Part shown: positions 25,795 to 34,554 of the stretch, in pieces
Position numbering within the stretch: the first letter of the stretch is position 1
Layout: each line of letters begins with the position of its first letter
NCBI GenBank assembly: GCA_900537185.1
Contig: LS999827.1
Coordinates: forward strand, 749,001-813,000
DNA length: 64,000 bases
From: Cytophagales bacterium Alg240-R148
Lineage (GTDB): Bacteria; Bacteroidota; Bacteroidia; Cytophagales; Cyclobacteriaceae
Direction of reading: 5' to 3'
Program-made: the position numbers and the translations under genes
The notes under the pieces: model-generated
Told to the model about the DNA's origin: nothing
Databases searched by the model: none
The model's input: only the letters and a program-made list of their open reading frames with translations

Positions 25795-26643
25795 ATGTAT
25801 TTTCTAAAGATCTTTTCCAAAATACCTTTGTCTCTGTTGTACCGGCTTTCAGATGGTTTGTATTTTATTATTTACAGGGTAATTGGTTATAGAAAAAAAA
25901 TAGTCTTTGAAAACTTAAGACAAAGTTTCCCTAACAAAACAGAAGTTGAAATTAAAGTTATTGCCAAAAAATTCTACCGCAGATTCTGCGATTTTGGAGT
26001 AGAAACCATTAAGGCAATTAGCATCTCCAAAAAAGAAATTAGGGAAAGAGTACACTTGGTTAATCCAGAGTTTCTAGACTCACCTATCAAAAATGGCAGC
26101 TCCTTAGTATTCATGGCCAGCCATCAATTTAATTGGGAATGGGGTGCACTGTGCACCGCCACCCATATGGATATTCCATTAGATCCCGTGTACCAAAAAC
26201 TCTCCAATAAGCAATTCAATGACTTTATGATCCAAACACGTTCTCGGTTTGGGGGTACACCTATTGAAAAGGACGCAACAGTCAAAAATGTTGTTAAAAA
26301 CAGAAACAAACGTAGGGCTTTGGCTTTAGTGGCAGACCAAACTCCACCCATGCATTTGAAAAACATTTATTGGACCAATTTTTTAAACCGAGATACGCCT
26401 TTTTACATGGGCGTGGAAACCATTTCTAAGTTGGGCAATATGCCGGTTTATTTTATGCAAATCAGCTCTCCACGACGCGGTTATTATGAAATCAACTTCA
26501 AGGAGCTTGGTTTGCCCCCCTATCAAAAAGACTCCATAAAAGTGCTTGACGCTTATATTAAAGCCACCGAAGAACAGATCATAAAAGACCCGTCGGGTTG
26601 GTTGTGGACCCACAAACGATGGAAACACAAGCGCTCTACTTGA
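25795..26643 (+). CDS. Lipid A biosynthesis acyltransferase (LpxL/HtrB family)
   Basis: The 282-residue inner-membrane enzyme should add a secondary acyl chain to lipid A. It has an N-terminal hydrophobic anchor (about 8-28), the catalytic HQFNWE (His-x4-Glu form) after VFMAS, and a C-terminal WLWTHKRWKH, which is typical of Bacteroidota members. Length is normal. Its 3' end overlaps the convergent outer-membrane protein gene by 8 bp. No gene for primary lipid A acylation is nearby. Confidence 0.9.
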   Translation: MYFLKIFSKIPLSLLYRLSDGLYFIIYRVIGYRKKIVFENLRQSFPNKTEVEIKVIAKKFYRRFCDFGVETIKAISISKKEIRERVHLVNPEFLDSPIKNGSSLVFMASHQFNWEWGALCTATHMDIPLDPVYQKLSNKQFNDFMIQTRSRFGGTPIEKDATVKNVVKNRNKRRALALVADQTPPMHLKNIYWTNFLNRDTPFYMGVETISKLGNMPVYFMQISSPRRGYYEINFKELGLPPYQKDSIKVLDAYIKATEEQIIKDPSGWLWTHKRWKHKRST

Positions 26644-27469
26644 TATAAAAGTTTAATTTTGCTTCTACTATGTTCAGCAAGCGCTTTTCTCCTGCGATGT
26701 TTTGACTCAAATGAAGGGAAATACTAGATTGGTCGGATATGTTTTTACCCAACTCTGCAGTGAGTGCAACAATTGTATAATTAAATTCAAAATCATTCAA
26801 ATAAATGGGGGTCAGCCCAAACCAACCTTGCCATGAATTGATTTCCATAATCATGGGCAAGTCAATAATTAAAGTTTTAAACTGACCGTCTGCATCTGGG
26901 TCTTCTGGGTCTGGTGCACTACCGCCAGGCGTAGGATGTCCATTCACTTCGCTTCCTGTAAATTGGAATTTTGCCCTTGGGTAAAAACCGAGCGCTGGGC
27001 TGGCTCTAAAAGCAGCTACAATTTCGGGAATGTATTGCCATTTGCCCAATCCCAAACCTAAATCTTTATCTCCTGTGGGAGTTGTAACCCCTAAACTTAA
27101 GGCTACGGATTCCAATGTTTTTTTATTGGCCTTGTCCAGGTATATCAAATGGGTGACTTTAAACCCTAAATCTCCTATCCCTGTACTTCTTTCATACCCT
27201 TGGTAATCTTTGCTGAAATCGGTACTCACCAAAGGAACATTGAATCGCACCATGGTCCTTTTTGAATTAAAATTATAATCAAATCGGAAATTCATGGTAT
27301 AAAGTTTGTCATTGGCCACAAAAAAATAACTTTCAAAATCCATCCCAAATTGTTTTTCAATAAGGTTGGGGTTGGAGGCGTTGAACCTACCCAAAACTGT
27401 ACTTTCTTGGGCATTGGCCTGGGCGCATACAATAAAAAAACAGGCCAGCAATAAAAATAATTTTTTCAT
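26636..27469 (-). CDS. Outer-membrane beta-barrel protein
   Basis: The 277-residue protein has a signal peptide (residues 1-20, ending ANAQ) and an amphipathic beta-strand pattern typical of the phenol_MetA_deg/transporter-like barrels (MNFRFDYNFNSKRTMVRFNVP, then LGLGLGKWQYIPEIVAAFRA). It is the last gene of a long minus-strand run that includes lspA and ileS. Its function is unknown. Confidence 0.72.
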   Translation of the reverse strand: MKKLFLLLACFFIVCAQANAQESTVLGRFNASNPNLIEKQFGMDFESYFFVANDKLYTMNFRFDYNFNSKRTMVRFNVPLVSTDFSKDYQGYERSTGIGDLGFKVTHLIYLDKANKKTLESVALSLGVTTPTGDKDLGLGLGKWQYIPEIVAAFRASPALGFYPRAKFQFTGSEVNGHPTPGGSAPDPEDPDADGQFKTLIIDLPMIMEINSWQGWFGLTPIYLNDFEFNYTIVALTAELGKNISDQSSISLHLSQNIAGEKRLLNIVEAKLNFYIK

Positions 27470-27479
27470 GTATGTAATT

Positions 27480-28028
27480 TTAATTTAGAGATGATCCTTT
27501 ATAAACAGAGGATTGGCTTAAAGCTACAAATCGGCCATGGATGGTTATTCTTTCTCCCCAATTCCCATTTAGTGTAGCTTGAGCCATGCCACTAGAGTTG
27601 ATCGTGATGAGCACGTCTACGTTGCCCAAAACAGCACCATTGGCTCTGTATTTAATGGTTATAGGTTGTTTTTCGTTGCCTTCTTTCACAGAATATTTGG
27701 TGACTTTTCCATCTAAGGTAATACCTCCCAACCCATTCCAACCTATTAAGTTTTCGAAAGACAACTGGAAGGTCCCATTTTGGTCTTCAACAGCAAAAAA
27801 GTTAATATTAGTATTTAGCTGAAAGCTTTCTCCAACCTTGTTATACAGGGTATTTGCTTCAATTACCCATTGTTCACTTTCAGCAACTTGCATCAGAAGG
27901 GTTTTACTTTTTTTAGCATCTTCCAGACGAAGCGCTTTTTTTTCTTTTCGCGAAAGCTTTTTTTCTTGGGCGTGTACCGAGCAACAAAGTGAAACGCAGC
28001 AAATCAAAAATATAGCGGTGGCTTTCAT
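27480..28028 (-). CDS. DUF4251-domain protein
   Basis: The product is about 182 residues from ATG 28028, giving a signal peptide (MKATAIFLICCVS to VHAQ); the in-frame start at 28055 adds nine residues. The sequence EKKLSRKEKKALRLEDAKK, then a beta-rich body (NTNINFFAVEDQNGTFQLSFEN, GGITLDGKVTKY) matches the periplasmic DUF4251 family of Bacteroidota. The function of the family is unknown. It lies 27 bp after lspA. Confidence 0.85.
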   Translation of the reverse strand: MKATAIFLICCVSLCCSVHAQEKKLSRKEKKALRLEDAKKSKTLLMQVAESEQWVIEANTLYNKVGESFQLNTNINFFAVEDQNGTFQLSFENLIGWNGLGGITLDGKVTKYSVKEGNEKQPITIKYRANGAVLGNVDVLITINSSGMAQATLNGNWGERITIHGRFVALSQSSVYKGSSLN

Positions 28029-28055
28029 AATATATTTTTGATTTAATTTAATCAA

Positions 28056-28724
28056 TTATTCAGAATAGGCCAATTTATTTTTTTCATCATTTTCTTCCTC
28101 TTGGTCGTCACTGCTTTCTTCTGCTTCTTCCATGTGTTTTTTGAAAAATGCCTTCTGCCAAATTAAAATCCCTACCACCCCTATAAAAATGCTGGAATCT
28201 GCAATGTTGAATACTGGGCTGAAAAACAGAAAAGTGTTGCCTCCCCAAACAGGCACCCATTCTGGGAACTGCCCTTCTAATAGTGGGAAAAACAACATAT
28301 CTATCACTTGTCCATTGAACCAAGGTGTAGGGGCATCAATAGGAGCGTTGTTGAGGAATACTCCGTAAAATGTACTGTCTATTACATTTCCTACAGCCCC
28401 TCCCAATATAAGCGCCATACACAAAAGAAGCCCCGGGTGTGCCGCCTTTTTAATCAAACTGTAAAGGTAATACCCTATCCCCATCATTGCTCCCAATCTA
28501 AACAAGGTCAAGGCCAATTTCCCGTAAGGTGCATCGGATTTTAGGCCAAATGCCATACCGGGGTTTAACAAGTAGTGCAAACGGAACCATTCTCCAAGAA
28601 CATTAATTTCTTCATGTAATTCCATGTTGTAATACACCAACATTTTTGAAGCCTGGTCCAAAACGATCATGACCAATGCTATTAGAAAAAATTTAATTGT
28701 ATTTCGTGTTACAGCTACTTCCAT
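28056..28724 (-). CDS. lspA: Lipoprotein signal peptidase (SPase II)
   Basis: The 222-residue inner-membrane aspartyl protease removes signal peptides from lipoproteins. Four membrane helices are present (about 11-28, 72-90, 98-118 and 175-192). Catalytic Asp116 lies in GNVIDSTFYG and Asp176 in FNIADSSIF. The C-terminal 30 residues are a strongly acidic tail (EEAEESSDDQEEENDEKN), which the usual 160-residue enzyme lacks but which I recall in other Bacteroidota. It follows ileS by 2 bp, the same order as in many bacteria. Confidence 0.95.
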   Translation of the reverse strand: MEVAVTRNTIKFFLIALVMIVLDQASKMLVYYNMELHEEINVLGEWFRLHYLLNPGMAFGLKSDAPYGKLALTLFRLGAMMGIGYYLYSLIKKAAHPGLLLCMALILGGAVGNVIDSTFYGVFLNNAPIDAPTPWFNGQVIDMLFFPLLEGQFPEWVPVWGGNTFLFFSPVFNIADSSIFIGVVGILIWQKAFFKKHMEEAEESSDDQEEENDEKNKLAYSE

Positions 28725-28726
28725 TT

Positions 28727-31700
28727 CTACGCTTCTATTTTTACTTCTATCTTGTAATCGTCAATTTCCAATGTATGGCCCTCCGACACAGACGGTACAA
28801 GGTTCATTTCAATTGCTTGGGTTTCAGAACAAATATAGGCTTTGTTGTTTTCAATGGCTTGGTTGACCAAGCCCTCGTTCTCTACAACAGATACTTTAAT
28901 TTTATCCTGAACTTCTAAACCTAGGTCTTTTCTAATGTTCTGAATTCTATTTACAATGTCTCTAGCAAGTCCTTCTTCTTTTAACTCCTCTGTTAAGGTG
29001 ATGTCTAGGGCTACTGTAATGCGGCCCTCATTGGCCACCAGCCAACCAGGGATATCTTGGGAGCTAATTTCTACATCGGACATCCCCAGTTCTATGGTTT
29101 GTCCGCTGATCTCATACTGCCCTCCTTCATTGGCTTCAAAAGCGGCAATGTCTTCTTTAGTAAACCCATTGATTAAAGCGGTGATGGCTTTCATCAATTT
29201 GCCATATCGCTTCCCTAATTCTCTAAAGTTGGGCTTAATTTTCTTTACCAAAACATCCGAAGAATCATCCAAATATTCGACAGATTTGATATTCACTTCC
29301 GACATTATTAATCCTTCTACTGCCTTGATGTGGTCACCAAACTCAGCATCCAATACTGGTACAAGAATTTTATTTAAAGGTTGTCTTACTTTTAATTTAT
29401 TTTTCTTTCTCAAGGAATGCACCAAGGATGAAACCGACTGTGCAATTTCCATCTTATCTTCCAATGCCAAGTCTACTAAATTGGCATTCACTTTTGGAAA
29501 GTCTTCTAAATGAACCGATTCAGATTTTTTTATGCCTGTTACAGAATTTAAATCATTGAACAAACGATCCATGTAAAAAGGAGCTACAGGAGCCGCCAAT
29601 TGGGCTATCGTCTTCAAACAAGTATAAAGAGTTTGGTATGCTGATTTTTTATCTTCGTTGTAATCTCCCTTCCAAAACCGTTTTCTATTGAGTCGCACAT
29701 ACCAATTACTCAAATCGTCAATTGTGAAATCCTGAATTAATCGAGTTGCTCTGGTTGGCTCATACGCTTCATATGCAGCTGTTACTTCTTTTATCAGTGA
29801 ATTGAGCTTGGATAAAACCCAATTGTCCGATTCATTTTTATGCGTGGCATCCAACTCTGGCCCTTCAAATGCAAAGTTGTCTAAATTGGCATAAAGAGCA
29901 AAAAATGCATAGGTATTGGACAGTGTTCCAAAAAATCTTCTTTGAACCTCTGCAACACCCTCTACATTAAATTTTAAGTTGTCCCATGGGTTGGCGTTGG
30001 CAATCATATACCACCTGGTGGCATCTGGCCCATATTTGTTGATGGTTTCGAATGGATCGATGGCATTGCCCAGCCTTTTGGACATTTTATTTCCTTCTTT
30101 ATCCAAAACCAAACCATTGGCAATCACATTTTTAAATGCCACTTGGTCAAATAACATGACGGCAATTGCATGCAAAGTAAAAAACCATCCCCTTGTTTGG
30201 TCCACACCTTCTGCTATAAAATCAGCCGGATAGCTCGATTTAAAAACCTCTTCATTCTCAAATGGGTAATGCCACTGCGCATAGGGCATGGCACCTGAAT
30301 CAAACCAAACATCAATTAAATCTGGTTCTCGGGTCATTTTTTCTCCCTTGCTACTAACCAAAATAATATGGTCTACATAGGGTCTGTGCAAGTCTACCCC
30401 GTCTTCACATTTATCCAGTGGGTTGTTTTCCATTATACCCGCCGCAATGGACTTTTGGATCTCAGATTGTAACTCCTCGACCGAACCAATGCAAATTTCT
30501 TCAGAACGGTCTTCGGTAGACCAAATTGGCAACGGCGTACCCCAGAATCTTGAACGCGATAAATTCCAATCCACTAGGTTTTCCAACCAATTCCCAAACC
30601 GGCCAACTCCGGTAGACTCCGGCTTCCAATTGATAGTTTTGTTTAGCTCCACCAACCGGTCTTTGTAGGCAGTGGTTTTAATAAACCAAGAATCCAATGG
30701 GTAATACAAAACAGGTTTATCCGTTCGCCAACAATGGGGGTAGCTGTGCTCGTATTTTTCTACTTTAAACGCTAAGTTCTCTTCTTTTAATTTAATGGCT
30801 ATTTGAACATCCAAAGATTTATCTGGCGCCTCTCCTTCTTTGTAGTATTCATTTTTGACATACATCCCTGCAAAAGGGCCCATAACATCGATGTACTTGC
30901 CCTGTTTGTCAACAATCGGCATGGCATTGCCATCTTCATCTTCCACTATTATGGCTCCAATGCCCGCTTGTTTTGCAACACGGGCATCATCTGCTCCAAA
31001 AGTTGGTGCTATATGTACAATACCCGTTCCGTCTTGAGTGGAAACATAGTCCCCATAAATAACTTTAAAAGCCGGACCATCCGGTGCAACAAATGGTATT
31101 AACTGCTCATATTCTACTCCAATCAGGTCGGTACCTGGGAATTCTTCGACAACCTCAAATGGAATCAACTTGTCTCCAGCTTTGTAGTCCTCAATTTTTA
31201 ATTCCGATGCCTTGGCATTAAAATAAGCCGACATGCGCTCTTTGGCAAGAACCACCACGATGGGTTCAAAAGTATACATGTTGAAGGTCTTCACCTTTAC
31301 ATAAACAATTTTATTCCCTACCGCCAAGGCGCTATTGGCCGGCAGCGTCCAAGGTGTTGTTGTCCATGCTAAAATGTATTCATTTTCTGTACCCTTCACT
31401 TTAAACTGAGCGGTAAGAGAAGTGTCTTTGACATCTCTGTAACACCCTGGTTGGTTGAGTTCATGAGAACTTAACCCAGTACCTGCAGCAGGCGAATAGG
31501 GTTGAATCGTATACCCTTTATAAAGCAAATCTTTGTCATAGAACTTCTTTAATAAGCTCCATAAAGATTCAATGTAATCTGTTTCAAAAGTAACATAGGG
31601 GTCGTCAAGGTCCACCCAATACCCCATTTTTTCTGTTAGATCATCCCACTGGTCTTTGAATTTCATGACCGTTTCTCGGCACTTCTTATTGTATGCTTCA

Positions 31701-32038
31701 ACCGATATTTTTGTGCCAATATCTTCCTTTTTAATTCCAAGTTCTTTTTCAACTTGCAATTCTACTGGTAGGCCATGGGTATCCCAGCCACCTTTTCTTT
31801 TTACCTGAAAACCTTGCTGTGTCTTAAACCTACAAAAGATATCTTTTACAGTTCTGGCCATCACGTGGTGGATGCCTGGGGTTCCATTGGCAGATGGTGG
31901 TCCCTCAAAAAAAGTAAAAGTTGGGCTACCTTCTCTATCCGCAATAGATTTTTCAAAAATGCCTTTTTCTTTCCATGATGCTAGGGTTTCTTCCGCTACC
32001 TTAGCATAATCCATTCCTTTGTACTCTCTGTATTTCAC
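28727..32038 (-). CDS. ileS: Isoleucyl-tRNA synthetase, type 2 with GIHH motif
   Basis: The 1103-residue class I synthetase charges tRNA-Ile. Its length and sequence (GPPSANGTPGIHH, then WDTHGLPVE) place it in the IleRS2 clade rather than the 930-residue type 1. The nucleotide-binding motif, usually HIGH, is Gly55-Ile56-His57-His58. The second signature is KMSKR. A CP1 editing domain follows residue 200 (LAWTTTPWTLPAN), and a C-terminal anticodon-binding region ends in LEIDDYKIEVKIEA. The GXHH form is known to give hyper-resistance to mupirocin. The gene lies between an RND transporter (12 bp) and lspA (2 bp). Confidence 0.96.
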   Translation of the reverse strand: MKYREYKGMDYAKVAEETLASWKEKGIFEKSIADREGSPTFTFFEGPPSANGTPGIHHVMARTVKDIFCRFKTQQGFQVKRKGGWDTHGLPVELQVEKELGIKKEDIGTKISVEAYNKKCRETVMKFKDQWDDLTEKMGYWVDLDDPYVTFETDYIESLWSLLKKFYDKDLLYKGYTIQPYSPAAGTGLSSHELNQPGCYRDVKDTSLTAQFKVKGTENEYILAWTTTPWTLPANSALAVGNKIVYVKVKTFNMYTFEPIVVVLAKERMSAYFNAKASELKIEDYKAGDKLIPFEVVEEFPGTDLIGVEYEQLIPFVAPDGPAFKVIYGDYVSTQDGTGIVHIAPTFGADDARVAKQAGIGAIIVEDEDGNAMPIVDKQGKYIDVMGPFAGMYVKNEYYKEGEAPDKSLDVQIAIKLKEENLAFKVEKYEHSYPHCWRTDKPVLYYPLDSWFIKTTAYKDRLVELNKTINWKPESTGVGRFGNWLENLVDWNLSRSRFWGTPLPIWSTEDRSEEICIGSVEELQSEIQKSIAAGIMENNPLDKCEDGVDLHRPYVDHIILVSSKGEKMTREPDLIDVWFDSGAMPYAQWHYPFENEEVFKSSYPADFIAEGVDQTRGWFFTLHAIAVMLFDQVAFKNVIANGLVLDKEGNKMSKRLGNAIDPFETINKYGPDATRWYMIANANPWDNLKFNVEGVAEVQRRFFGTLSNTYAFFALYANLDNFAFEGPELDATHKNESDNWVLSKLNSLIKEVTAAYEAYEPTRATRLIQDFTIDDLSNWYVRLNRKRFWKGDYNEDKKSAYQTLYTCLKTIAQLAAPVAPFYMDRLFNDLNSVTGIKKSESVHLEDFPKVNANLVDLALEDKMEIAQSVSSLVHSLRKKNKLKVRQPLNKILVPVLDAEFGDHIKAVEGLIMSEVNIKSVEYLDDSSDVLVKKIKPNFRELGKRYGKLMKAITALINGFTKEDIAAFEANEGGQYEISGQTIELGMSDVEISSQDIPGWLVANEGRITVALDITLTEELKEEGLARDIVNRIQNIRKDLGLEVQDKIKVSVVENEGLVNQAIENNKAYICSETQAIEMNLVPSVSEGHTLEIDDYKIEVKIEA

Positions 32039-32050
32039 AGCAAACTCCTC

Positions 32051-34471
32051 TTATTTATTACTCTCTTCTTCCGCCTGATCAACGGAAATCAATTTAACAT
32101 CTATTTCTTCGTCTTCGTCTTCTTGATAAAACCCATCATCGTATTGTTCAATTAATGGATGTGCTTCTTTTTTCCTTTTACCATCGTCAAATGCCAACAA
32201 CAAACAAGGCAAAAGCACTAAGTTGGTCAACATGGCTACAAATAAAGTCAATGAGGTTAAGATTCCCAAGGCCACGGTACCGCCAAACTCGGAAAACGCG
32301 AATATAATGAAACCAAAAAACAACACGATGGAGGTGTACATCATACTTGCACCAGTCTCCCTCAGACTCTTACTAACTGCCAACGGCACAAAAAAGTTGT
32401 TAGAAAACAATTCTTGTCTGTACTTGGCCAGAAAATGAATCGAATCATCCACTGAAATTCCAAAGGCGATACTAAAAATTAATGCCGTACTGGGTTTCAA
32501 TGGAATTCCAAAAAAGCCCATCAAACCAGCTGTTATGATTAATGGAATAAAGTTGGGGATCAACGATATAACAATCATCCTTAAATTCGAAAACAACAAT
32601 GCCATAATGATGGCAATGATGATAAATGCCAACACCAAACTCATTCTTAGGTTGCTAATCAAAAATTTATTCCCTTTGATAAAAAGTGGTGTAGTTCCCG
32701 TAACCGAAACGTTCAAATCCGTGTCTTGAAAAATAGAATCAATTTGAGGTTCTACCACATTTTTCAACAAGGAATCCATTTTAATGGATCCAATGTCCGC
32801 TACCTTCAACGAAACCCGCATTACCTGGGCCGAAGAGTCCACAAATGAATTTAACAAACCACTTTCATCGGATTGGTTTTTGAAATACCTCAAAATAAAG
32901 CCTCTTTCTCTGCTATTTGGCAATGCGTATTGCGAAGGTCGGTTGTTGTAATACGCTTGTTTAGAAGCTTTGATAAAACTTACGATGGATACTGGTTTTG
33001 ATATATCTCTATGGGATTCCAGAAAACTTTCAAGTTCTTCTACTTTTCGCAGGGTTTTTGCCTGCATGACCCCTCTTTTAACTCCGGTGTCTATGATAAT
33101 CTCCAATGGCATTATACCGCTGAAATTTTCCTCAAAAAAGGCCAAATCTTTACGAATCGGATCATCTGCTGGAATGTCGTCTACCATAAAAGATACCGAC
33201 TCCATTTTCCAAATTCCAAAAAAGGATACTACAATAACTAAAAAAGTAAACGCAAAAACTGAATATTTGTGCCGATGGACCAATAGGTCCATTATGTTCA
33301 ATCCTTTGTCGATTAATTTTAGTTTTAAGTGTTTCAGTTGGCTGCCAGATGGTGCTGGTAACCATGAAAAAACACTAGGAATTAAAACTATGCTCACCAC
33401 AAAAGTGGCCAAAATGTTCAACCCAGCTATAATTCCAAATTCTTTTAATATTACAATGTCCGTGGTTACCAACACCAAAAAGCCAATGGCAGTTGTAAAG
33501 TTGGTAATCAAAGTAACGAAGCCAATTTTTGTAGTTACCCTGGAAATGGCACGCATCTTATTTCCATGCTTTTCAAATTCCTGGTGGTATTTATTCATGA
33601 GGTAAATACCATTGGGAATTCCAATCACTACTATTATTGGTGGAATTAAACCGGTTAACAAAGTGATTTTATACCCAAACAAGACCAAGGAACCCATTAC
33701 CCATACGACGACTACCGCAATGATGATCATCGGAAAAACTACGGCATTCCAAGCTCTAAAGAAAAGAAGCAAAATAATTCCGGTTACCACTACAGAAAGG
33801 ATCAGGAAAATAACCATCTCGTTTTTCACCTTTCCAGCTACCAAAGAACGTACCAAAGGAAGCCCAGCGTAATGAATTTTTATTGCGGTTCCTTCCGAAA
33901 AATTGTCCCCGTATTCTATGATTTGATTGGTCAATTCAATTCTTCTAGGAGAATTTACCACATCCTTGGAAATGGATATTAACATCAAGGTAGCCCCATT
34001 GGTTTCATTGATCAACTGACCAGAATAAAATTTTTGCTCCCGCGCCAATTGCAACATGGAGTCCAATAGCACTTGATCTTGTGGAATACTAGCAAAAATC
34101 GGCTCTAAATCAAACCTTTTTTCTGGGGCGTTCTTTTTTAACCTTTGCAAATTAGGCAAGGCCATTACATTGTTAATTCCTTCCAGATTGGCAATTTTTT
34201 CTGCCAAAACAGAAAAAGCTTCAAAATTTTTGTACTGGTAAATTGCGGAGTCCTTTACACCCAAAGCTATGATGTTGCCATCTTCGCCAAAAAGGGATTT
34301 GAACTCATCAAATTTCACCATATCCGGATCATCCGAAGGTACCGTCTTCGCAAAATCAAAACTCATCTCTGTCTTAGTAGCCTGGGTTGCCATGAATATG
34401 GTTATCAAGCCTAAAATGATGACAAAGGGCAAACGGAATTTAATAATGTTGTGTGCTAATGTTGTCCACAT
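32051..34471 (-). CDS. RND-superfamily (MMPL-type) transporter
   Basis: The 806-residue membrane protein has the two-fold RND layout: helix 1 at about 14-31, a large outer loop, a block of five to six helices (about 215-385), helix 7 near 405, a second loop, and a final block (about 625-770). Each half has the family signature (GIPNGIYLMNKYHQE and GISVDDSIHFLAKYRQE). Such Bacteroidota proteins (hydrophobe/amphiphile export class) probably export lipids or hopanoid-like compounds. The C-terminal 40 residues are acidic. A TACCTTTG box lies 16 bp upstream of the start. Confidence 0.88.
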   Translation of the reverse strand: MWTTLAHNIIKFRLPFVIILGLITIFMATQATKTEMSFDFAKTVPSDDPDMVKFDEFKSLFGEDGNIIALGVKDSAIYQYKNFEAFSVLAEKIANLEGINNVMALPNLQRLKKNAPEKRFDLEPIFASIPQDQVLLDSMLQLAREQKFYSGQLINETNGATLMLISISKDVVNSPRRIELTNQIIEYGDNFSEGTAIKIHYAGLPLVRSLVAGKVKNEMVIFLILSVVVTGIILLLFFRAWNAVVFPMIIIAVVVVWVMGSLVLFGYKITLLTGLIPPIIVVIGIPNGIYLMNKYHQEFEKHGNKMRAISRVTTKIGFVTLITNFTTAIGFLVLVTTDIVILKEFGIIAGLNILATFVVSIVLIPSVFSWLPAPSGSQLKHLKLKLIDKGLNIMDLLVHRHKYSVFAFTFLVIVVSFFGIWKMESVSFMVDDIPADDPIRKDLAFFEENFSGIMPLEIIIDTGVKRGVMQAKTLRKVEELESFLESHRDISKPVSIVSFIKASKQAYYNNRPSQYALPNSRERGFILRYFKNQSDESGLLNSFVDSSAQVMRVSLKVADIGSIKMDSLLKNVVEPQIDSIFQDTDLNVSVTGTTPLFIKGNKFLISNLRMSLVLAFIIIAIIMALLFSNLRMIVISLIPNFIPLIITAGLMGFFGIPLKPSTALIFSIAFGISVDDSIHFLAKYRQELFSNNFFVPLAVSKSLRETGASMMYTSIVLFFGFIIFAFSEFGGTVALGILTSLTLFVAMLTNLVLLPCLLLAFDDGKRKKEAHPLIEQYDDGFYQEDEDEEIDVKLISVDQAEEESNK

Positions 34472-34487
34472 ATTTTTTGCAAAAACG

Positions 34488-34495
34488 CAAAGGTA
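34488..34495 (-). promoter_or_regulatory. -7 promoter element TACCTTTG
   Basis: Reads TACCTTTG on the minus strand, 16 bp before the RND start codon. It is the likely promoter of the RND-ileS-lspA operon. No clear -33 TTG is seen. Confidence 0.45.
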
Positions 34496-34554
34496 TATAA
34501 TTTTGGGATTTCTGTAGAGGGAATGTACAATTAATAACTGTTTATTAAAAAAAT

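Noticed and set aside
28956-29513. 185-codon open frame on the plus strand opposite ileS
   Set aside because: Antisense to conserved ileS sequence; Ser-rich composition is typical of a shadow frame.
32970-33605. 211-codon open frame on the plus strand opposite the RND gene
   Set aside because: It is antisense to a clear transporter gene, has no family features, and similar long shadows occur opposite other hydrophobic genes.
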